Part shown: positions 32,702 to 40,075 of the stretch, one piece after another
Layout of the letters: each line of letters opens with the position of its first letter
How positions within the stretch are numbered: the first letter of the stretch is position 1
Assembly (NCBI GenBank): GCA_903834145.1
Contig: CAILHY010000030.1
Location: forward strand, 1-59,083
Origin: an uncultured Actinomycetes bacterium
Lineage (GTDB): Bacteria > Actinomycetota > Actinomycetes > Nanopelagicales > Nanopelagicaceae
Direction: 5' to 3'
Length of the DNA: 59,083 nt
The notes under the pieces: generated by a model
The model's database searches: none
Told to the model about the DNA's origin: nothing
Seen by the model: only the letters and a program-made list of their open reading frames with translations
Program-made: the position numbers and the translations under genes

Positions 32702-34060
32702 GTGTCAACAACGTATGAGGTAATCAACCCTGCCACCGAAACAATCGTTACAACGATCGAGCACTATGACTTAGCGGCAACAGATGCCACTATCGCAAAG
32801 GCTGCCAAGGCTTTTGAAACATGGCGCAACGTAACCCCTGCTGATCGTGGCGCATTTCTGCGCCGTTTTGCTGCCGTAGTTGCATCACACAAGGAAGAAC
32901 TGGCAGCACTTGAGATCGCAAACTCAGGTCACACTCGCGGTAACGCTCTCTGGGAAGTTGATAACGTCGTCAATGTATTGACTTACTACTCAGCAGCGCC
33001 AGAGCGTCTCTTTGGCAAGCAGATTCCTGTTGCCGGCGGAGTAGATATCACCTTCAAAGAGCCACTTGGTGTTGTTGGCGTCATTGTTCCCTGGAACTTT
33101 CCTATGCCGATTGCAGGATGGGGTTTTGCACCAGCACTTGCTGCGGGAAATACCGTTGTATTAAAACCTGCCGAGTACACACCGCTGACCGCCATGAAAC
33201 TTGGGGAGTACGCAATTGAAGCCGGGCTGCCCGAAGGTGTATTCAATGTATTGCCGGGTAAGGGCAGCATCGTTGGAAATCGTTTTGTTACTCACCCAGC
33301 CGTACGCAAAGTTGTTTTCACCGGTTCTACTGAAGTCGGTAAAGCGATCATGGCTGGATGCTCTGAGCAAGTTAAGCGCGTCACCCTTGAACTTGGTGGC
33401 AAGAGTTCCAACATTATTTTTGCCGATGCCGATATTGCAAAAGCTGCTGCATCAGCTCCTGGTTCAGTCTTTGATAACGCAGGACAAGATTGCTGTGCAC
33501 GCTCACGCATCCTTGTAGAGCGCAGCGCCTTTGATACTTTCATGGAGCACTTTGAGGTGGCGGTCAAGAAATTCCGTGTCGAGGATCCAACTCTTGCCAG
33601 CGCTGATATGGGTCCGCTAATTTCGCGTAAGCAATTTGATGTCGTGCAAACCTTCTTGGACGAACCGATTGCATTCACCGGTTCGGCGCCAAGTGGTCCC
33701 GGATATTGGATGGCCCCAACAGTCTTGATGCCCAAAGACGCACAAGCGCGTTCATGGCGCGAAGAAGTCTTTGGTCCCGTTGTCTCTGTCATGGCTTTTG
33801 ATGATGAAGCCCAAGGCATTGCGATGGCCAATGACTCTGAATACGGCCTCAGTGGTTCTATCTGGACTCGCGATGTCGGACGCGCGTTGCGTGTTGCACG
33901 CGGAATCGAAACAGGCAACCTCTCTGTCAACTCCCACTCCTCCGTGCGCTACTCCACCCCCTTTGGTGGATTCAAGCAATCAGGGTTGGGACGCGAATTA
34001 GGACCGGATGCACTGGACTCCTTTACTGAAGTGAAGAACGTCTTTATTTCCAATGATTAA
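32702..34060 (+). CDS. NAD(P)-dependent aldehyde dehydrogenase
   Basis: 452 residues, slightly shorter than most of the family. Motifs in order: [40 protein letters not shown], catalytic Glu230 in LELGGKS, nucleophile Cys264 in [11 protein letters not shown], and [10 protein letters not shown] near the end. It oxidises an aldehyde to an acid; here probably the aldehyde made from a gamma-glutamylated amine or amino-alcohol (inference from neighbours). The GTG start lies 3 nt after the GS-like stop and has AAAGG 9 nt upstream. The SDR gene overlaps its end by 8 nt. Confidence 0.9.
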   Translation: MSTTYEVINPATETIVTTIEHYDLAATDATIAKAAKAFETWRNVTPADRGAFLRRFAAVVASHKEELAALEIANSGHTRGNALWEVDNVVNVLTYYSAAPERLFGKQIPVAGGVDITFKEPLGVVGVIVPWNFPMPIAGWGFAPALAAGNTVVLKPAEYTPLTAMKLGEYAIEAGLPEGVFNVLPGKGSIVGNRFVTHPAVRKVVFTGSTEVGKAIMAGCSEQVKRVTLELGGKSSNIIFADADIAKAAASAPGSVFDNAGQDCCARSRILVERSAFDTFMEHFEVAVKKFRVEDPTLASADMGPLISRKQFDVVQTFLDEPIAFTGSAPSGPGYWMAPTVLMPKDAQARSWREEVFGPVVSVMAFDDEAQGIAMANDSEYGLSGSIWTRDVGRALRVARGIETGNLSVNSHSSVRYSTPFGGFKQSGLGRELGPDALDSFTEVKNVFISND

Positions 34061-34841
34061 TCCTTCCATGACGAAACGTTTAGAAGGTCGAACCGCTGTC
34101 ATCACTGGTGGTGGCAGCGGAATCGGCTATGCAACCGTTGCGCGATTAGCCGATGAAGGCGCCACGGTCGTTGTTGTTGATACCAACACGGCAAGTGGTC
34201 AACGAGTCGCCGATGAAGTCAGTGGCCTCTTCATACAAGCAGATGTCACCGATGCTGCTCAAGTGGAGAATATGTACAAGGTGGCATTTGATACGTACGG
34301 GCGCATTGATATTGCTTTTAACAATGCAGGTATCTCGCCTCCCGAGGATGACTCGATATTAAGCACAACCCTTGAAACATGGGAACGTGTCCAACGGGTC
34401 AATCTGACCAGTGTCTTTCTATGTTGCAAGTACGTGATTCCTTATATGCAAAGGGGCGGTAAAGGATCGATTATTAATACTGCCTCCTTTGTTGCCTCGA
34501 TGGGATCTGCCACTTCGCAGATTTCCTACACCGCATCCAAGGGCGGAGTCCTAGCCATGAGTCGCGAACTGGGCGTTCAGTTTGCGCGCGAAGGGATCCG
34601 CGTGAACGCACTCTCTCCTGGCCCAGTCAATACTCCCCTACTGCAAGAACTCTTTGCCAAAGATCCAGAGCGAGCTGCACGTCGCTTAGTACATGTTCCC
34701 ATGGGACGTTTCGCGCAGGCTTCAGAAATTGCGGCAGCAGTTGCCTTCTTGGCCAGTGATGATTCATCTTTCATTACCGCATCAAACTTTTTAGTCGATG
34801 GTGGAATTTCAGGAGCCTACGTCACTCCCCTGCACAACTAA
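34053..34841 (+). CDS. Short-chain dehydrogenase/reductase (classical SDR)
   Basis: 262 residues. The cofactor motif TGGGSGIG is at about residues 18-25, with an acidic residue after the second strand (VVVVDTN) suggesting NAD. NNAG is at 90-93, and the catalytic Ser145, Tyr159 and Lys163 (YTASK) are all present. The C-terminal [29 protein letters not shown] is typical. Its ATG overlaps the aldehyde dehydrogenase by 8 nt; a second ATG at 34068 is possible. In the pathway it could oxidise an alcohol to the aldehyde used by the preceding enzyme. Its stop lies 4 nt from that of the convergent amidotransferase. Confidence 0.88.
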   Translation: MINPSMTKRLEGRTAVITGGGSGIGYATVARLADEGATVVVVDTNTASGQRVADEVSGLFIQADVTDAAQVENMYKVAFDTYGRIDIAFNNAGISPPEDDSILSTTLETWERVQRVNLTSVFLCCKYVIPYMQRGGKGSIINTASFVASMGSATSQISYTASKGGVLAMSRELGVQFAREGIRVNALSPGPVNTPLLQELFAKDPERAARRLVHVPMGRFAQASEIAAAVAFLASDDSSFITASNFLVDGGISGAYVTPLHN

Positions 34842-34845
34842 GAAA

Positions 34846-35577
34846 TCAGGAAACGAGAACGATCGGCGCTGTTGCTACACGATCAAGGAATTGATCCACC
34901 AAGTCATAAGCACGTTGGTTGGAATGTGGCTCCTCATATTTTGTTTGCGCACGTAACACGTGCACATCAACGCCTTCGCCTTCAATCTCAACGCATCCGC
35001 CATCCATTTCCAACCAGGTATCAAGAACGGCTGAATCAATTTCTGGATGAAACTGCAATCCCAGAGTGCGTCCTAAGGTAAAGGCTTGTGATGCAAGAGG
35101 TGTCCGTGCAATCTCTTTTGCACCCGGTGGCAATTGCCAGCGATCCCAGTGGTATTGAAACCATGGGCCACGAGCAATCATGGACTCGTCATCGCTCATA
35201 ACGACATACCAACCCAGTTCAGCCTTGGGGCCCTTCGCAGAGGATCCACCTAAAACGCGCGCCATGAGTTGTCCGCCAAAACAAATTCCAAGAATTGGAA
35301 TTCCTGCGTTGTGAACTTCTTTCATGAGATCTATTTCAGGAAGTAGCCAGTTTCCGATCCGATCATCTTCGTAGGCGCCCCACGGTGCACCCATGGAAAC
35401 TACAACGTCGTACTCCTGCAAGTTGGGCCATTCAACGCTGACATTAGGTGTGTTGAATTGGTCTTCGGGGACAATATTGAAACGAGTGATTTCATAGCCA
35501 CGCTTTTCAAATTGCTCCCAGACAGGGCCGCCTTCACTGACGTGGTCGTGTTCGATGAAAATCGCGCGCTTGCTCAT
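34846..35577 (-). CDS. Class I glutamine amidotransferase (GMP-synthase-like)
   Basis: 243 residues with an intact class I amidotransferase triad: nucleophile Cys99 in ILGICFGGQ, and His177 and Glu179 in LQFHPEID. There is no fused synthetase domain. Stand-alone members hydrolyse gamma-glutamyl compounds or act with unknown partners. It lies 13 nt downstream of the acyl-ACP desaturase on the same strand and tail to tail with the GS-like operon. Hydrolysis of the gamma-glutamyl product of that operon is possible but not shown. I see no ribosome binding site: the upstream sequence is TTCTCCTT, the reverse of one. Confidence 0.85.
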   Translation of the reverse strand: MSKRAIFIEHDHVSEGGPVWEQFEKRGYEITRFNIVPEDQFNTPNVSVEWPNLQEYDVVVSMGAPWGAYEDDRIGNWLLPEIDLMKEVHNAGIPILGICFGGQLMARVLGGSSAKGPKAELGWYVVMSDDESMIARGPWFQYHWDRWQLPPGAKEIARTPLASQAFTLGRTLGLQFHPEIDSAVLDTWLEMDGGCVEIEGEGVDVHVLRAQTKYEEPHSNQRAYDLVDQFLDRVATAPIVLVS

Positions 35578-35590
35578 AAGGAGAAGTAAA

Positions 35591-36553
35591 TCAGGTCAGG
35601 CGAATAGGTTCTTGCCCACGGGCAATGAGTCGTTCGAAGTGATGCTCGCGCTTTTCGCTAAAGCGGGCCGCATCCTGACCTGCACTGGTCAGAAATTCAC
35701 TGAGCTCATTACGAGCGGCTTGGCCATCCCCGGTGAAATCCTCGCGATCAAAGATATTCCACGCACGCAGCACTGGGGCAATTACTTCATCCAAATGCTG
35801 TTGCAAGTCATAAATTCCAGCCAGCGCAATCTGCACTGCTTTGCGTCCAAATCCGGGCATACCTACCCCTGGCATCGCAAAGTTGGTAACAACATCAGTG
35901 ATCGCGCGCATTGCAGCATTTGGCTCTAAGTCGATCGCCTTACCTAACAAGTTGCGGTAGAAAATCATGTGCAAGTTTTCATCCAAGGCAATACGTTGCA
36001 ACATTGCCTCACACGTTGAGTCGTTAGAAATCCTCCCCGTGTTGCGATGAGAAATACGTGTAGCTAGTTCTTGGAAGGAAACATAGGCAACCGTGTGCAA
36101 CATATCCGTTTCATAGGGCGTCTGATAACCCAGGGACATATGTGCCATACGTAAATCTTCGAGTTCATAGGGATCCACCCCACGCGTTGCCATCAAGTAA
36201 TCGCGCATCACAATTCCGTGGCGGTTTTCCTCTGCCGTCCATCGTTCAATCCAATTGCCCCAGGCGCCATCACGGCCCATAGCAATCGCAATTTCAGTGT
36301 GATAACTCGGCAAGTTATCCTCCGTCATCAAATTCAGTACTAAGGAATCTTGAGCAATGGAGGTGAGTTTGGAATCCTTCGCCTCCCACGCATCTCCATT
36401 GAGTGGTCCAGCAAAGGTGCGACCTTCACTCCATGGGACATACTCGTGTGGATACCAGTTCTTCTGCACCGATAAATGTCGCTCGAGCTCCACCGCAACG
36501 GCGGGTTCCAAGTCAACAATCAAGCGACTCTGGATAATTGGATCAATGCTCAC
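35591..36553 (-). CDS. desA: Acyl-ACP desaturase (soluble diiron, DesA type)
   Basis: 320 residues of the soluble ferritin-like acyl-ACP desaturase family (as mycobacterial DesA1/DesA2 and plant stearoyl-ACP desaturase). Diiron ligands are visible: Glu78 in TEDNLP, Glu109-x-x-His112 in EENRH, Glu162 in FQELATRISH and Glu192-x-x-His195 in DENLH. It introduces a cis double bond into acyl-ACP with O2 and reduced ferredoxin, making membrane lipids more fluid. The GTG start is supported by a TACCCT box 6 nt upstream. A 12-bp palindrome lies just upstream of that box, so the gene is probably repressor-controlled. It follows trmD by 42 nt. Confidence 0.9.
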   Translation of the reverse strand: MSIDPIIQSRLIVDLEPAVAVELERHLSVQKNWYPHEYVPWSEGRTFAGPLNGDAWEAKDSKLTSIAQDSLVLNLMTEDNLPSYHTEIAIAMGRDGAWGNWIERWTAEENRHGIVMRDYLMATRGVDPYELEDLRMAHMSLGYQTPYETDMLHTVAYVSFQELATRISHRNTGRISNDSTCEAMLQRIALDENLHMIFYRNLLGKAIDLEPNAAMRAITDVVTNFAMPGVGMPGFGRKAVQIALAGIYDLQQHLDEVIAPVLRAWNIFDREDFTGDGQAARNELSEFLTSAGQDAARFSEKREHHFERLIARGQEPIRLT

Positions 36554-36559
36554 TCCATG

Positions 36560-36580
36560 AGGGTACTGAGTGCTAGCACT
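36560..36580 (-). promoter_or_regulatory. Desaturase promoter with palindromic operator
   Basis: On the minus strand: palindrome AGTGCTAGCACT (36569-36580), 3 nt, then the -10 box TACCCT (36560-36565), 6 nt, then the GTG at 36553. The palindrome fills the -10/-35 spacer, the usual place for a repressor site. Confidence 0.5.
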
Positions 36581-36595
36581 ACTAGCGAGTCAAAA

Positions 36596-37258
36596 TTACT
36601 TGTGCGCTCGCTTTGCTGCCTCATCCGAGCGCCACGTGGCAATGGCGGCGTGATTGCCGCTGCGCAAAATCTCTGGCACAGGGATTTCGCGCCAGGTGGG
36701 CGGCTTGGTGTAATTGGGGTACTCCAGGAATCCATCGGTTGCATGTGACTCTTCCACAAGTGAGTCAGGGTTACCTAGTACGCCAGGAAGCAACCGTGTA
36801 ATGGCTTCAATCATCACCAGGGAGGCAACTTCTCCTCCACCTAAAACATAATCGCCAATACTCACTTCATGCACGCGAAAATTCTTGCTCGCATAGTATT
36901 CGCCCACGCGCGCATCGATACCTTCATATCGCCCGCACGCAAATACCATATGTGTGGAGCCAGCAAAACTCTCTGCCATGCGTTGATCAAAACGGCGCCC
37001 GGCGGGAGTCAAAATAATAAGGTCGGTCTGCGGTGTCATCAAGGTATCCAACGCTGCGCCCCAGATCTCTGGCTTCATGACCATCCCTGCGCCGCCGCCA
37101 TAAGGGGTGTCATCCACGCTGTGGTGGTTATCTGTTGTGAAATCGCGCAGATCATGGATACCGAATTCAACGATGCCACGCTCTTGCGCCTTACCCAGCA
37201 GTGATAATTGCAAGGGCGCAAAGTAATCAGGAAAAATTGTGACTGCATCAATCTTCAT
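36596..37258 (-). CDS. trmD: tRNA (guanine-37-N1)-methyltransferase TrmD
   Basis: 220 residues covering the SPOUT methyltransferase, including the trefoil-knot motifs GGGAGMVMKPE, CGRYEGIDARV and SIGDYVLGGGE, and the conserved start DAVTIFPDYF. It methylates G37 of tRNAs with S-adenosylmethionine, preventing +1 frameshifts. It is shorter than many TrmD proteins and ends soon after the helical C-terminal domain. It has a GGAG site 6 nt upstream overlapping the rimM end, and is the last gene of the rpsP-khpA-rimM-trmD run. lepB and rplS, which often follow, are absent. Confidence 0.95.
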   Translation of the reverse strand: MKIDAVTIFPDYFAPLQLSLLGKAQERGIVEFGIHDLRDFTTDNHHSVDDTPYGGGAGMVMKPEIWGAALDTLMTPQTDLIILTPAGRRFDQRMAESFAGSTHMVFACGRYEGIDARVGEYYASKNFRVHEVSIGDYVLGGGEVASLVMIEAITRLLPGVLGNPDSLVEESHATDGFLEYPNYTKPPTWREIPVPEILRSGNHAAIATWRSDEAAKRAHK

Positions 37259-37261
37259 TGA

Positions 37262-37759
37262 CTACTCCGCTGCAATCATCGGAGGAATAACCGTCATTCG
37301 TTTATTTCGAATATCAACAACGGGAACCAGTTGGCGTACGAAAGGAATCAAAACCTCGCCGGCTGCACTGGCAATCGCCAAGAGATCTTGCCCCGGCAAG
37401 TTGATGACATCACTGACCTCGCCCAACTTTTCGCCGGACTCAAGAAATGCTTCACACCCAATGAGTTGAAGAACGTGAAAGTCATCTTCGTCTTGTCCGG
37501 GCGCATCGACGTCTACTTCGGAATACATCAAAGTATCGCGAAGTTTTTCTATGTGATTGCGGTCGGAAATGTTCTGAAATCCTAAGAGCAAAATACCGTT
37601 ATGCCATCGGTGGGAGGTTATAAAAAGAGCGCCGTGCGCGTCAGTTTGCACCGAAGCACCAACGGCGAAGCGAGTATCGGGTTCGTCTGTGCGAACTTCG
37701 ATCGTTGCCTCACCGTTAATTCCGTGGGCGCGACCTATTCGCCCCACGAGCAAACGCAT
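37262..37759 (-). CDS. rimM: Ribosome maturation factor RimM
   Basis: 165 residues. The N-terminal RimM barrel has RLLVGRIGRAHGINGEATIEVRTDEP, and the C-terminal PRC-barrel domain ends LIPFVRQLVPVVDIRNKRMTV. RimM binds S19 in the 30S head and helps 16S processing. It sits between khpA and trmD, 2-3 nt from each, in the widely conserved rpsP operon, with a GAAGG ribosome binding site. Confidence 0.95.
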   Translation of the reverse strand: MRLLVGRIGRAHGINGEATIEVRTDEPDTRFAVGASVQTDAHGALFITSHRWHNGILLLGFQNISDRNHIEKLRDTLMYSEVDVDAPGQDEDDFHVLQLIGCEAFLESGEKLGEVSDVINLPGQDLLAIASAAGEVLIPFVRQLVPVVDIRNKRMTVIPPMIAAE

Positions 37760-37761
37760 GG

Positions 37762-38001
37762 TTAGCGACCTTCGTCCGTTTCCACCAGATCCACACGAAC
37801 ACTGCGACCTGCCAACGCACTAACAACTGTGCGAAGCGCCTTTGCAGTGCGACCGTTGCGGCCAATGACCTTACCGATATCTTCAGGGTTAACACGCACT
37901 TCCAGCGTTGTTCCGCGGCGGTGCGTTTTTTCCTTGATGACTACATCTTCGGGATGATCAACGATTCCCTTAACGAGATGTTCTAGGGCTTCATCCATCA
38001 T
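37762..38001 (-). CDS. khpA: KH-domain RNA-binding protein KhpA
   Basis: 79 residues forming a single type II KH domain with the RNA-gripping loop GRNG in GKVIGRNGRTAKALRT. Family members bind RNA and often pair with KhpB/Jag in cell-division and ribosome-related roles. It lies in its standard place between rpsP and rimM, 2 nt from each. Confidence 0.93.
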   Translation of the reverse strand: MMDEALEHLVKGIVDHPEDVVIKEKTHRRGTTLEVRVNPEDIGKVIGRNGRTAKALRTVVSALAGRSVRVDLVETDEGR

Positions 38002-38003
38002 TG

Positions 38004-38510
38004 TTATTCGGGCGCCACTTCTTCAGTAGGTGTTTCAACTACTGCTTCAACTACTGCTTCAACAACAGTCTCGACCACAGGTGCTTCTTCAACTGCTGGA
38101 GCAGATTTAGCAGCAAGTTTGTCTTGCGCCTTCTTCTTCATAGTTGTAGCGCCTTCTTTTGGCTCGTTCATTGCACTGTGAACAGCTGCTTCGTAAGCAA
38201 CGCTCTTGTGCACACGAGGTGCGGCAACGCGAAGTGTTCCTTCGGTTCCTGGAAGACCCTTATGTTTTTGCCAATCTCCTGTGACCTTCAAAATTGCCTC
38301 TACAGCAGAAGTTGGAAGTGCACCGACTCCGAGCCAGTACAAAGCACGCTCTGAGTTCACTTCGATGTAAGAAGGCTCTTGTCCTGGTGAGTAGCGACCA
38401 ATCTCTTCAATCGAGAGACCGTTACGAGCCTTACGTGAATCGGTGACGACGATGCGGTAGTACGGGGTGCGGATCTTGCCCATGCGCATTAAACGTATTT
38501 TTGTAGCCAA
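38004..38510 (-). CDS. rpsP: 30S ribosomal protein S16 with long acidic tail
   Basis: 168 residues. The first ~85 are canonical S16 (KIRLMRMGKIRTPYYRIVV, GLSIEEIGRYSPG, WLGVGALPT). The remainder is an Ala/Glu/Val-rich tail with internal EAVV repeats that S16 from most bacteria lacks; actinobacterial S16 proteins often have such tails. The start codon is TTG, with AGGAG 9 nt upstream. It is the first gene of the rpsP-khpA-rimM-trmD operon, after a 110-nt leader that separates it from ffh. Confidence 0.95.
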   Translation of the reverse strand: MATKIRLMRMGKIRTPYYRIVVTDSRKARNGLSIEEIGRYSPGQEPSYIEVNSERALYWLGVGALPTSAVEAILKVTGDWQKHKGLPGTEGTLRVAAPRVHKSVAYEAAVHSAMNEPKEGATTMKKKAQDKLAAKSAPAVEEAPVVETVVEAVVEAVVETPTEEVAPE

Positions 38511-38620
38511 GTGCTTGTGCTCCTGTAAGTGTGGGTGACCATGAATGTTTGGGGGTAGAGGGCCCCGAACAGGTTCGTAATTCTGCCATCTAGGGGTGAA
38601 AAGGCGAAATTGAGAGGGTT

Positions 38621-40063
38621 TTAACCCAGCTCTTCCTGCGCCCGTTTGGCTGGGTTTCCTGACTTAGATTTCTTCTTTTGGATCACTTTTGCAGCCGGAC
38701 GGCCCATACCGGCGCCCATACCGGCCAGGGCAGGAGGCATACCCTGGGCAGTCCCGCCATTTCGCATCTGGCGCATCATCTTTTGGGCTGCGCCAAAGCG
38801 CTCCACTAAGGAGTTCACTTCTTTGACGGTGCGTCCGGCACCATTGGCGATACGAATGCGACGCGAGCCGTTGAGAATCTTCGGATCCCGGCGTTCGCTC
38901 GGAGTCATTGATTGAACGATTGCTTGAGTCCTAGTTATTTCACTTTCATCGAAATTTTCGATCTGCTTCTTCATGGATCCAGCCCCTGGAAGCATGGAGA
39001 GCATCTTGGACATGGAACCCATCTTGGACATGGCCTGAAGTTGTTCCAGGAAATCCTCCAAAGTGAAATCTTCACCGCTGGCAAATTTACTTTCGAGTTT
39101 GGCCGATGATGCAGGGTCGAATGCTTTCTTTGCTTGCTCGGCCAGTGTTGCTACATCACCCATTCCAAGAATACGAGAGGCCATGCGCTCGGGATAGAAA
39201 ATATCAAAGTCACTGATCTTTTCACCCGTTGAAGCAAACATGATCGGGCGCTGTGTCATATGAGCGATAGAGAGCGCAGCACCGCCTCGTGCATCACCAT
39301 CCAACTTTGTGAGCACGACCCCATCAAATCCAACTCCGTCAAGGAATGCCTTCGCAGTGCGCACAGCATCTTGACCAATCATGGCATCGACAACAAAGAG
39401 GATCTCCGTGGGATTGACGGCATCTCGGATAGCGATCGCTTCCTTCATGAGAGTTGCATCAACACCTAACCGGCCGGCGGTATCGACAATAACCATGTTG
39501 TGTTGTTTAGCTTTGGCAAAGGCGATGCCCTCTTTGGCAACCTTGACTGGATCCCCTACGCCGTTACCTGGTTCTGGTGCAAAGACTGGAACGCCCACGG
39601 ATTGCCCAACTACTTGCAACTGCGTCACAGCATTTGGGCGCTGGAGATCTGAGGCAACAAGTATTGGAGTGTTGCCTTGGTCGGCAAAGTACTTTGCCAA
39701 CTTTCCCGCCAAAGTAGTTTTTCCAGCCCCTTGCAAACCTGCCAACATAATGATGGTGGGTGGTTGTTTTGCAAAGCGAACTCTGCGGGCATTACCGCCC
39801 AATATTTCGGTAAGCCCTTCGTTGATAATCTCAAATACTGCTTGGGCTTGATTAGTTCCCGATTGCAGATTTGGCAGCGCCTCTAGTGATCGGGCGCGGA
39901 CAATCTCGATAAATTCAGTGACAACAGATAGCGCAACATCGGCTTCCAATAAGGCTTCATGGATTTCAACGAGGGCGCCTTCTACATCTGACGGGGAAAT
40001 CTTGCCTCGAGAGCGCAAAGAACCTAGGACGCCGCCGAGCTTGGTAGTCAGTGAATCAAACAT
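38621..40063 (-). CDS. ffh: Signal recognition particle GTPase Ffh
   Basis: 480 residues. N and G domains: P-loop GLQGAGKT (109-116), DTAGRLGVD and TKLDGDARGG. The C-terminal M domain is methionine-rich (MSKMGSMSKMLSMLPG) and contains the RNA-binding SRRIRIANGAGRTVKEVN segment. It binds 4.5S RNA and signal peptides and targets nascent membrane proteins to FtsY, which is also in this window. It starts 12 nt after glnD. The SRP RNA gene is not in the window. Confidence 0.97.
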   Translation of the reverse strand: MFDSLTTKLGGVLGSLRSRGKISPSDVEGALVEIHEALLEADVALSVVTEFIEIVRARSLEALPNLQSGTNQAQAVFEIINEGLTEILGGNARRVRFAKQPPTIIMLAGLQGAGKTTLAGKLAKYFADQGNTPILVASDLQRPNAVTQLQVVGQSVGVPVFAPEPGNGVGDPVKVAKEGIAFAKAKQHNMVIVDTAGRLGVDATLMKEAIAIRDAVNPTEILFVVDAMIGQDAVRTAKAFLDGVGFDGVVLTKLDGDARGGAALSIAHMTQRPIMFASTGEKISDFDIFYPERMASRILGMGDVATLAEQAKKAFDPASSAKLESKFASGEDFTLEDFLEQLQAMSKMGSMSKMLSMLPGAGSMKKQIENFDESEITRTQAIVQSMTPSERRDPKILNGSRRIRIANGAGRTVKEVNSLVERFGAAQKMMRQMRNGGTAQGMPPALAGMGAGMGRPAAKVIQKKKSKSGNPAKRAQEELG

Positions 40064-40075
40064 AAGAGTCCGATC

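Noticed and set aside
38001..38354. 117-codon plus-strand frame opposite rpsP
   Set aside because: Antisense shadow of the repeat-rich S16 tail; Cys/Phe-rich nonsense composition.
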